From assembly GCA_905235885.1 (NCBI GenBank), contig CAJONM010000101.1:1-17397 (forward strand): a stretch of DNA of 17,397 nucleotides, written 5' to 3'. Positions 7,861 through 13,945 of this stretch are shown here, piece by piece. A program made the position numbers and the translations under genes. This DNA is from an uncultured Clostridia bacterium (lineage in GTDB: Bacteria; Bacillota; Clostridia; UBA1381). Position 1 is the stretch's first letter, and every line of letters begins with the position of its first letter. The notes below the pieces were generated by a model that saw only the letters and a program-made list of their open reading frames with translations, was not told the DNA's origin and made no database searches.

Positions 7861-8421
7861 ATGCTTGAAACTGAGCTGAAATGTATTATTGACGAGAGGA
7901 CATATATTCGTCTGTCTGAATTGTTCAAATGGGATTGGATAAAGGAGCAGGTCAACAGCTATTATACCGACAGTAAAAACGAGCTGAAGCGAAACGGCAT
8001 AACATTTCGCATACGCGAGAAGGACAGCGCGAAAAAAATACAGATAAAAACCCACAAGGGTCCTGCCGGGCCTCTTCAGATATGTGAGGAGCAGGAATAC
8101 GATACCGATACTATACCCGAAAGCTTCGGAGCGGATGAGGTAAAGAAGCTGACGGGCATATCGGCGGATGTATTTCTCTTAGGCTCGCTCACCACTCTGC
8201 GCCACAGCCTTATGTTCTGCGACGGCGTGGAGATATGCCTTGACAAAAACGATTATCTCGATAAAACAGACTATGAAATAGAGATAGAATATACAAAACC
8301 GATACCCAAGGAGCTTACGGAGCTTTTAAACAGCGAGGGCGTGGAATTTACGGAACGCTCCGTCGGAAAATGCTCACGATTTATGATAAGGTTAGCTGCA
8401 ATAATGAAAGGAGAGCTGTAA
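7861..8421 (+). CDS. CYTH domain (triphosphate tunnel metalloenzyme) protein
   Basis: The 186 residues form one CYTH domain, a beta-barrel fold that binds triphosphates with divalent metals. The signature ExExK is at the very N-terminus (ETELK, 3-7). It is followed by basic and acidic strand residues that line such tunnels: FRIREK (49-54), QIKTHKG (61-67), EICLDK (124-129), EIEIEY (139-144) and KCSRFM (170-175). Known members include thiamine triphosphatase, inorganic triphosphatase and class IV adenylate cyclase. Single-domain Firmicutes forms such as YjbK are poorly characterised, so the substrate is not assigned. GGAG lies about 9 bases before the ATG, 18 bases after trkH. Its last codons hold the Shine-Dalgarno of the next gene. 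Confidence 0.85.
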   Translation: MLETELKCIIDERTYIRLSELFKWDWIKEQVNSYYTDSKNELKRNGITFRIREKDSAKKIQIKTHKGPAGPLQICEEQEYDTDTIPESFGADEVKKLTGISADVFLLGSLTTLRHSLMFCDGVEICLDKNDYLDKTDYEIEIEYTKPIPKELTELLNSEGVEFTERSVGKCSRFMIRLAAIMKGEL

Positions 8422-8423
8422 AA

Positions 8424-9425
8424 ATGACAAAAAAACTTTTATCGGCACTGCTTTGCGCCGCGATCATTTTATCAGGCTATGCGGCGTTCGCCGAAAATGA
8501 AGCGGACGCGACCCAGGAGCCGGCGATAACCGTAATAGAAACGGTGTCTGAAGAAGTGCCTGCGGATGAAGCGGTCGAGGCGACGGAGGAAACACCGACA
8601 GAAGAGGCAGTCGAAGTGGCAGAGGAAACGCCATCGGCTCCCAAAACGATCAGTCTCAAGTATGACGGCGTTAAGCTGGCACTGTCACCTGCTCCGTATA
8701 TGGACGGTGACGCGGCGATGATCCCCGTTCGGCAGATAGCCGAATATATCGGGTTTGATGTGAGCTATGACGAAAAATATAACACAGAAGTGCTCGCTCT
8801 GGGTACGAATTACATATTCTTTAATATAGACAATATATACACTACCGCGTTCGGAAAAAGCCTGAACGCCGTAAGACCGACAGTGACGATAGACGGGACT
8901 GTATTCGTGTCTCTGCGTACCTTTGCCGATATTTTAGGCTGTGAGCTTGATGTTGAAGATAATGGCGATACGCTCAAGATCAATATGCACAGCTCCCCGT
9001 TCGTAAATGACTATTTCCTCAGCCAGCCCGTAAATCAATGGGGCATATCCAGCAGAACGGACTATATGGTATGGGTATCGCTGAGCCAATACACCGTAAG
9101 GCTGTATCATGGCAAGCAATACGGCTGGAAACTTATACACGAATGCCCCTGCGCGATCGGCGCGCCCGGCACTCCGACGGTAACGGGATCGTTTGAGTAT
9201 AAATACAGAACGCAATGGAACTACAACGGCTATTATGTAGGGCCGTGTCTTGTATTCTATCGCGGCTACGCGCTGCATTCGGTGCTTCTGAGGTATAACA
9301 ATACCGAATATGACGGAAGAACGGGCGTTCAGATCTCACACGGATGTATAAGAATGAAAAAATGGGATATTGACCTTATAGCAGGCAAGATCCCCGTTGG
9401 GACACGGATCTATATAACCCGGTAA
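8424..9425 (+). CDS. Secreted L,D-transpeptidase (YkuD) with copper-amine-oxidase-N-like stalk domain
   Basis: This protein is predicted to cross-link peptidoglycan, or attach partners to it, outside the membrane. Counting from the ATG at 8424 (333 residues): a signal peptide (1-23, cleavage likely after AFA), an acidic Glu/Ala/Thr/Pro linker (24-75) and a copper-amine-oxidase-N-like domain (about 76-190). The latter shows MIPVRQIAEYIGFDVSYD and, as its second repeat, FVSLRTFADILGCELDV. A YkuD catalytic domain follows (about 212-333), with His285 (ALHS) and SHGCIRM (305-311, nucleophile Cys308). An in-frame ATG at 8370 would put 18 residues ahead of the signal peptide. I reject it because AGGAG lies just before 8424 and the upstream stretch overlaps the CYTH gene. 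It ends the six-gene unit and is followed by a terminator hairpin. Confidence 0.9.
   Translation: MTKKLLSALLCAAIILSGYAAFAENEADATQEPAITVIETVSEEVPADEAVEATEETPTEEAVEVAEETPSAPKTISLKYDGVKLALSPAPYMDGDAAMIPVRQIAEYIGFDVSYDEKYNTEVLALGTNYIFFNIDNIYTTAFGKSLNAVRPTVTIDGTVFVSLRTFADILGCELDVEDNGDTLKINMHSSPFVNDYFLSQPVNQWGISSRTDYMVWVSLSQYTVRLYHGKQYGWKLIHECPCAIGAPGTPTVTGSFEYKYRTQWNYNGYYVGPCLVFYRGYALHSVLLRYNNTEYDGRTGVQISHGCIRMKKWDIDLIAGKIPVGTRIYITR
8565..8636 (+). repeat. Imperfect 36-bp tandem duplication in the L,D-transpeptidase linker
   Basis: Two adjacent 12-codon units encode DEAVEATEETPT and EEAVEVAEETPS. The DNA copies differ at several positions, many of them silent, so the duplication is not recent. 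It lengthens the acidic linker between the signal peptide and the stalk domain and may vary in copy number between strains. Confidence 0.7.
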
Positions 9426-9433
9426 CAAGCCAA

Positions 9434-9470
9434 AGTGGCTGTAAAAAAACCAGGTTTTTTTACAGCCACT
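9434..9470. terminator. Bidirectional terminator-like perfect hairpin between convergent genes
   Basis: Arms AGTGGCTGTAAAAAAACC (9434-9451) and its exact reverse complement (9453-9470) flank a single central A. Allowing for a minimal loop, about 16 pairs can form. The run of seven T on either strand is inside the stem and no strong T-run follows outside. The site sits 8 bases after the L,D-transpeptidase stop and 21 bases before the ilvC stop, exactly where both convergent units should end. Confidence 0.82.
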
Positions 9471-9491
9471 CTTATTATGTCTGTTATTTTA

Positions 9492-10520
9492 TTATTCGGC
9501 GTACTTATCCTCTTTGCTCCATGAATAGAACTTTCTGATCTCCTCGCCGACCTTTTCGAGCTGATGCTCGCCTTTGAGATTTCTTGTCGCATTGAAATGC
9601 GCTCTGCCGTTCTTGTTCTCGGCGATCCACTTTGACGCGAATGTACCGTCCTGTATCTCCGCAAGAACTTTCTTCATTTCCTTCTTTGTTTCGTCTGTTA
9701 CAAGACGCTTGCCTGTTTCGTAATCACCAAACTCAGCTGTATCGGAAATTGAATATCTCATCTTCTTAAATCCGCCTGCATAGATAAGGTCAACTATGAG
9801 CTTCATCTCATGTATACACTCAAAATATGCGTTTCTCGGATCGTAGCCTGCTTCTACAAGTGTCTCAAAGCCTGCCTGCATCAAAGCCGTTACGCCGCCG
9901 CAGAGAACTGCCTGCTCGCCGAACAGGTCTGTTTCCGTTTCGCAGCGGAATGTTGTTTCCAATATAGCAGCTCTCGCGCCGCCTATGCCTGCTCCGTATG
10001 CAAGAGCTATATCAAGCGCCTTGCCGGTAGCGTCCTGCTCAACCGCAACGAGACACGGAACGCCCTTGCCCTCTTCATATTCCGAACGAACGGTATGTCC
10101 CGGTCCCTTCGGCGCGATCATCGTTACATCAACGCCGGCAGGAGCCTTTATCTGCTGGAAATGAATGTTGAAGCCATGCGCGAACATGATCATATTGCCC
10201 TCTTCAAGGTTCGGCTCTATGTCCTTGTGATATATATCAGCCTGCTTCTCATCGGGTGTAAGTATCATAATGATGTCCGCCTTCCTGGCTGCCTCGGCTG
10301 TTTCATATACGGGTATGCCGTAGCTTTCAGCCTTTGCCGCGCTCTTTGAGCCCTTTCTCAGACCTACGATAACATTAACGCCGCTGTCCTTGAGATTTTT
10401 CGCATGAGCGTGTCCCTGTGAACCGTATCCGATTATTGCTACCGTCTTTCCGTCGAGCAATTGCAGATTGCAGTCGCTTTCATAGAACACCTTTGCGTTC
10501 CTGTCGGTTGTTTTTCCCAT
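9492..10520 (-). CDS. ilvC: Ketol-acid reductoisomerase, class I
   Basis: IlvC rearranges and reduces acetolactate to dihydroxyisovalerate (and the acetohydroxybutyrate analogue), the second step of valine and isoleucine synthesis. The 342 residues suit the short class I form. Seen are the dinucleotide motif GYGSQG (31-36), the cofactor-choice loop RKGSKS (55-60, the basic/Ser pattern usually linked to NADPH), AHGFNIH (114-120) and MIAPKGPGHTVRSEY (134-148). Metal ligands fall at Asp198 and Glu202 (DLFGEQ) and at Glu234 and Glu238 (ECIHE), with Ser259 in SISD. AGAGGT lies 8 bases before the ATG. It is the last gene of the prsA-ilvB-ilvN-ilvC unit, separated from ilvN by 74 bases that might hold a weak internal promoter. 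Confidence 0.97.
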   Translation of the reverse strand: MGKTTDRNAKVFYESDCNLQLLDGKTVAIIGYGSQGHAHAKNLKDSGVNVIVGLRKGSKSAAKAESYGIPVYETAEAARKADIIMILTPDEKQADIYHKDIEPNLEEGNMIMFAHGFNIHFQQIKAPAGVDVTMIAPKGPGHTVRSEYEEGKGVPCLVAVEQDATGKALDIALAYGAGIGGARAAILETTFRCETETDLFGEQAVLCGGVTALMQAGFETLVEAGYDPRNAYFECIHEMKLIVDLIYAGGFKKMRYSISDTAEFGDYETGKRLVTDETKKEMKKVLAEIQDGTFASKWIAENKNGRAHFNATRNLKGEHQLEKVGEEIRKFYSWSKEDKYAE

Positions 10521-10545
10521 TTTAAATTACCTCTTTTCTTGGTTT

Positions 10546-10580
10546 ATATAAGTATTATATTGAAAACATCGTCAAACGAT
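10546..10580 (-). promoter_or_regulatory. Possible weak internal promoter and palindrome upstream of ilvC
   Basis: In the 74-base ilvN-ilvC gap, minus-strand TTGACG (10575-10570) is followed 18 bases later by TTATAT (10551-10546). A palindrome ATCGT-CAA-ACGAT (10568-10580) covers this -35. A perfect TATAAT (10559-10554) also lies here but is badly spaced from any -35. The gap is longer than others in the unit, so ilvC may have some expression of its own. The evidence is weak. Confidence 0.25.
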
Positions 10581-10594
10581 ATTTTGTACTGTAT

Positions 10595-11095
10595 TTATTT
10601 GTCCGGCTTCAATGTGTCCGCGCCGCGCTCCAGTGCCGTCATACCTGTACGCGCTATCTCTTCAATGCCGTAGCATTCGACCATTTTAAGGAATGCGTCG
10701 ATCTTTGCGTCCGAGCCGGTAAGCTCGGCTGTTATCGTGCTTGCGGATATGTCAACAACATTGGCTCTGAATACATTGGCAACCTCTATGATCTCGCCGC
10801 GGTTTTTAGGAACGGACTTTATTTTTACCAGAACAAGTCCACGCTTTACCATTTCATCGTTTCTGAGGGTCTTTATCTTTATGACCTCCATAAGCTTTGA
10901 AAGCTGCTTTGAGACCTGCTCAACCATGTATATATCGCCCTTTACCTCAATGGTTATTCGCGATACCGTCTCGTCGACCGTCGTTCCGACAGACAACGAA
11001 TGGATATTAAATCCCCGTCTTGTGAAAAGCCCTACTACTCTTGACAGGACGCCGGCATGGTTTTCAACAAGCACCGATAATGTATATTTTTCCAT
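10595..11095 (-). CDS. ilvN: Acetolactate synthase small (regulatory) subunit
   Basis: IlvN is the regulatory subunit of acetolactate synthase. It activates the large subunit and usually carries feedback inhibition by valine. The 166-residue length is standard for single-copy small subunits. An N-terminal ACT domain (about 1-78) opens MEKYTLSVLVENHAGVLSRV and continues RRGFNIHSLSVGTT; the C-terminal domain (about 84-160) has LVLVKIKS and an ending typical of the family (CYGIEEIARTGMTALERG). Its Shine-Dalgarno, AAGGAGG, lies inside the last codons of ilvB, and only 2 bases separate the ilvB stop from this ATG. Translation is therefore probably coupled, which helps match subunit amounts. Confidence 0.96.
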   Translation of the reverse strand: MEKYTLSVLVENHAGVLSRVVGLFTRRGFNIHSLSVGTTVDETVSRITIEVKGDIYMVEQVSKQLSKLMEVIKIKTLRNDEMVKRGLVLVKIKSVPKNRGEIIEVANVFRANVVDISASTITAELTGSDAKIDAFLKMVECYGIEEIARTGMTALERGADTLKPDK

Positions 11096-11097
11096 GC

Positions 11098-12765
11098 TTA
11101 TGCCTCCTTTGTCATCCTGATCTCGTTAAGCGCATCGCCGGTCGGCTCAAACGGGCTGACATTTACTATAAGCAGATAGCTTTCCTTGTCGGCAAGCATA
11201 TCGTTTATGCCCTTATCAACATCCGCGTTTGTTGATACTGTGCTTGATTTTATCCCGTATGCCCCGGCAAGCGTTGCAAAATCCGGATTACCGTCGGTTA
11301 TATCCACCATCTGATAATTCGATTTATAGAACAGATACTGATGCTCATGCACCATACCCAAACGATCGTTTTTAAACAGCACCATTTTTACAGGTATGCC
11401 GTACTGCTTCATCGTACCAAGCTCCGGAAGATCCATCTGGAAGCTTCCGTCGCCCATTACCGCTATTACCGGCACATTGCTCTGCGCTCTGCTCGCGCCT
11501 ATCGCCGCCGGAAGTCCGTAGCCCATCGTTCCGAAACCGCCGGAGGTCAAAAAGCTTTCCGGCTTCTTGATACGGAAATGGTTGGCGCACCATATCTGAT
11601 TTTGACCGACCTCGGTCGTCAGGTATACATCGGAATTTGTTATCTCGGATAACCTCGCAAGGAAATACCGCGGATTTACAAATCCGTTGTCCTCGGCTGT
11701 GGGTGTATATCTGAGCGTTTGCCTCAGCTCGTTTGTCTCGTCTGCCCATTCCTTGGATACTTTGTGATCCTCAAGCATCGGGAGAAGCTGCTCGATAACA
11801 TCCTTTATATCGCCTACCACCGGTATTCTCGGCTGCATATTCTTACCGATCTCCGCCGGATCTATGTCGATATGGATAAGCTTTCCGCTCTCCTCCATGC
11901 CCTTGGCATTTGCAACGCTCCTGTCTCCGAGACGGGTCCCGAAAGCAAGCACGAGATCGGAACGGTTTATTATCCTATTGGCATATCTTGTACCATGAGA
12001 GCCTATCATACCGTAAAATTTGTCGCTGTCGGTGGGTATTACGCCCAGTCCCATCATGGTGGAAACAACAGGTATGCCAGTCCTTACGGCAAGGCGGTTT
12101 ATCTCCTCTACCGCACCGGAGCATCTTACTCCGCCGCCGGCGAGAATTACGGGTCTTTCCGCGTTCCTTACGGCTTGCGCCACCTTTTTGATCTGTGAGC
12201 TGCTCGCCTTGCCCGGCACCTTATAGCCGCGCAGGTTTATCTCCTCATTGCCGTTTCCCTCGTATTTTTCCTTTAATACATCTATCGGGAAATCTATAAG
12301 CACAGGGCCTGGTCTGCCCGTTTCCGCTATATGGAATGCCTCGTTTATAACTCTTGCAATTTCATTTACATCCTTCACAAGATAGCTGTGCTTTGTATAC
12401 GGAAGCGTTGCGCCTATTATGTCTACCTCCTGGAAAGCGTCCTTGCCGATAAGCTCGCGCTTTACCTGACCGGTAATGGCTATTACCGGAATGGAATCCA
12501 TATACGCCGTTGCGATAGCCGTTATCAGGTTTGTTGCTCCCGGGCCGGATGTTGCGGTGCATACCCCTGCAGTACCCGATACTCGCGCATAGCCCGACGC
12601 CATATGCGCCGCGCCCTGTTCGTTGCGCGACAACACATATTCTATCGATGAATGAGAGATGCTGTCTATGAACGGGGCATTGGCAGCGCCCGAATATCCG
12701 AATACAACCTTTACTCCGTTTGCCTCCAGTGTTTTTACTGCCAGATCCGCGCCTGTCATACTCAA
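11098..12765 (-). CDS. ilvB: Acetolactate synthase large (catalytic) subunit, TTG start
   Basis: IlvB condenses two pyruvates, or pyruvate and 2-oxobutyrate, using thiamine diphosphate. The 555 residues contain the N-terminal PYR domain with catalytic Glu49, the central FAD/DHAP-like domain (about 190-325) and the C-terminal PP domain. The GDGSFQMD motif (438-445) and KNDRLGMV (465-472) bind ThDP and metal. SGPGATNLITAIATAYMDS and GQVKRELIGKDAFQE are classic. Two usually conserved positions differ: RHEQGA reads RNEQGA, and the familiar MVRQWQ reads MVHEHQ. GGAGG stands 8 bases before a TTG at 12765 but 14 before an ATG at 12759, so I favour TTG. It begins 25 bases after prsA and runs 2 bases from ilvN. 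Other ThDP enzymes are possible, but the ilvN and ilvC neighbours settle the role. Confidence 0.94.
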   Translation of the reverse strand: MSMTGADLAVKTLEANGVKVVFGYSGAANAPFIDSISHSSIEYVLSRNEQGAAHMASGYARVSGTAGVCTATSGPGATNLITAIATAYMDSIPVIAITGQVKRELIGKDAFQEVDIIGATLPYTKHSYLVKDVNEIARVINEAFHIAETGRPGPVLIDFPIDVLKEKYEGNGNEEINLRGYKVPGKASSSQIKKVAQAVRNAERPVILAGGGVRCSGAVEEINRLAVRTGIPVVSTMMGLGVIPTDSDKFYGMIGSHGTRYANRIINRSDLVLAFGTRLGDRSVANAKGMEESGKLIHIDIDPAEIGKNMQPRIPVVGDIKDVIEQLLPMLEDHKVSKEWADETNELRQTLRYTPTAEDNGFVNPRYFLARLSEITNSDVYLTTEVGQNQIWCANHFRIKKPESFLTSGGFGTMGYGLPAAIGASRAQSNVPVIAVMGDGSFQMDLPELGTMKQYGIPVKMVLFKNDRLGMVHEHQYLFYKSNYQMVDITDGNPDFATLAGAYGIKSSTVSTNADVDKGINDMLADKESYLLIVNVSPFEPTGDALNEIRMTKEA

Positions 12766-12790
12766 TCTTTCTGCCTCCTCGTTGGGGAAT

Positions 12791-13831
12791 TTATTCGGAA
12801 GTGGGAACTAACATATCCTCATTGAATGCGTCTACCACATCCCAGTGTATTGTCGATGTTATGTTATGCTCTTTGCACATTTCTTCAAATCTGTCATCGC
12901 GCATCTTGTCCTCAAGCGCGGAGCCAACCGCGGCTTCATTGTTCTCATACCATGTCGCGAATTTTTCCTCAGACTCCGAGAACGGTAATCTCTGTATGAT
13001 ATGATAGCCGTATGTCGATTTGCATATGCCGAATTCGCCCGGCTCAAGGGACTTGACGCACTCATAGAACTCGTCTACCATATCGCCGTCTTTGAATATA
13101 TATCCGTCCTCGTTTGACGCCATGCCCGGATCCTGATTATAAAGCTTTATAAGCTCGTCAAAATCCTCGCCGGCCTTTGCCTTCTCAAGAATTGCGTTTG
13201 CAAGAGCCTCGCCCGTATTGCCGTCCTCATCCTTTGTTATAGGTGTCGGCTCCGCGTCCTCTTCGGCTTCTATTGTCAAAGAGTCATCCGCGGCAGCAGC
13301 ATCGGCTGCATCTTCCTCTTCTTCCTCAAGGTTTATGAGGATGTGCTTTGCTCTGTAATAATTTTCAAGGAAATATTCCTTCTTTTCGTTTTCCGTCGGG
13401 ATTATGCCTTCAAATTCCGCATCTATCTGCTCGGAGAGCGCAGTCTGATACGCGTTTGCCGTAAACAGCTTCTCGACAAATTCCATGCTTGAGCCTGCTT
13501 TTTTAAGATATTCCTTGCAAGCCGAAAGTCCGCCATGGCTCTGCGCAAACGATGCCTTTGAAGTCGTGATGCTTTCCTTCTGCTCGTCGGTCAGGTCTAT
13601 GCCCATAGCCTTGCCAAGCTCGCCGTATTTCATCGTTTCCTCCATAAGCTCGGCATACTGCTTCTTTGACTGCTCAAAGCCGTCGCCCGCGGTGAGGAAT
13701 ACCGACAGATCGTTCATAGTGATCTTTTCACTTCCGGCTTCAATGGCAACCTTGCCGCCGCCATTATTGCAGCCCGCCGTTACGAGCATAATGCCTGCTG
13801 TGATAATAGCCAATAATCCTGTCTTTTTCAT
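12791..13831 (-). CDS. prsA: PrsA-like lipoprotein foldase (SurA-type chaperone region plus parvulin PPIase)
   Basis: This is predicted to be a membrane-anchored, extracellular peptidyl-prolyl isomerase that helps secreted proteins fold. From the ATG at 13831 it has 346 residues. A lipoprotein signal peptide ends in the lipobox VTAGC (lipid-modified Cys21), followed by a helical chaperone-like region (about 28-155). A parvulin domain opens with RAKHILI (160-166) and continues from about 206 to 282, ending STYGYHIIQRL. Between these strands sits a Glu/Asp/Ala-rich insertion (about 168-204). A C-terminal helical tail completes it. Starts at 13897 and 13837 are in frame, but the first lies upstream of the -10 box and the second is only 3 bases from AAAGGA. 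The gene heads a unit with ilvB 25 bases downstream. A general foldase is likely; the exact clients are unknown. Confidence 0.85.
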   Translation of the reverse strand: MKKTGLLAIITAGIMLVTAGCNNGGGKVAIEAGSEKITMNDLSVFLTAGDGFEQSKKQYAELMEETMKYGELGKAMGIDLTDEQKESITTSKASFAQSHGGLSACKEYLKKAGSSMEFVEKLFTANAYQTALSEQIDAEFEGIIPTENEKKEYFLENYYRAKHILINLEEEEEDAADAAAADDSLTIEAEEDAEPTPITKDEDGNTGEALANAILEKAKAGEDFDELIKLYNQDPGMASNEDGYIFKDGDMVDEFYECVKSLEPGEFGICKSTYGYHIIQRLPFSESEEKFATWYENNEAAVGSALEDKMRDDRFEEMCKEHNITSTIHWDVVDAFNEDMLVPTSE

Positions 13832-13864
13832 TGTCATAAGTCCTTTCTCAAAATAAACTATAGT

Positions 13865-13877
13865 GTGTATTATACAC
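13865..13877. promoter_or_regulatory. Perfect palindrome over the prsA -10 box (possible operator)
   Basis: GTGTAT-T-ATACAC is a perfect 13-base inverted repeat centred on 13871, covering the whole -10 box of the prsA promoter. Its placement would let a dimeric repressor block the polymerase. A -10 box is itself partly self-complementary, so the match could be partly chance. I do not recognise the site. Confidence 0.3.
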
Positions 13878-13920
13878 CATTTTATCTTATTTTGCAATCA
13901 CTTTATAAAAATTTATAAAA
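13869..13920 (-). promoter_or_regulatory. Strong promoter with UP-like element for prsA-ilvBNC
   Basis: On the minus strand, TTGCAA (13897-13892), a 17-base spacer and a perfect TATAAT (13874-13869) precede prsA. Immediately upstream, TTTATAAAA (plus-strand reading) occurs twice with a 10-base period (13902-13910 and 13912-13920). One helical turn apart beyond the -35, such AT tracts resemble an UP element that contacts the polymerase alpha subunits. Transcription would start near 13862, leaving about 30 bases of leader, too short for a T-box or riboswitch. Confidence 0.75.
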
Positions 13921-13945
13921 TATTCATACATTTATTTAACGATCG

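Noticed and set aside
7302..7955. 217-codon open frame on the minus strand
   Set aside because: It runs antisense to trkH and the start of the CYTH gene, both well supported by motifs.
8370..8423. Upstream in-frame start for the L,D-transpeptidase
   Set aside because: It would put 18 residues ahead of a clean signal peptide and overlap the CYTH gene. AGGAG precedes the ATG at 8424.
13250..13330. Low-complexity stretch as a coding error or repeat element in prsA
   Set aside because: The frame stays open and the parvulin domain resumes correctly on both sides, so it is an in-frame acidic insertion.
13832..13897. Upstream in-frame starts for prsA
   Set aside because: The start at 13897 would lie within the -35 box, upstream of the expected transcript. 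The ATG at 13837 is too close to the Shine-Dalgarno.
13902..13920. Short inverted and direct AT repeats as a terminator for the DHHW gene
   Set aside because: The repeats are pure A and T with almost no loop, too weak for a terminator. Their position better fits an UP element.
13838..13945. T-box, riboswitch or terminator before prsA
   Set aside because: The space is only about 100 bases, mostly AT-rich promoter sequence. There is no GC stem with T-tail and no T-box consensus.
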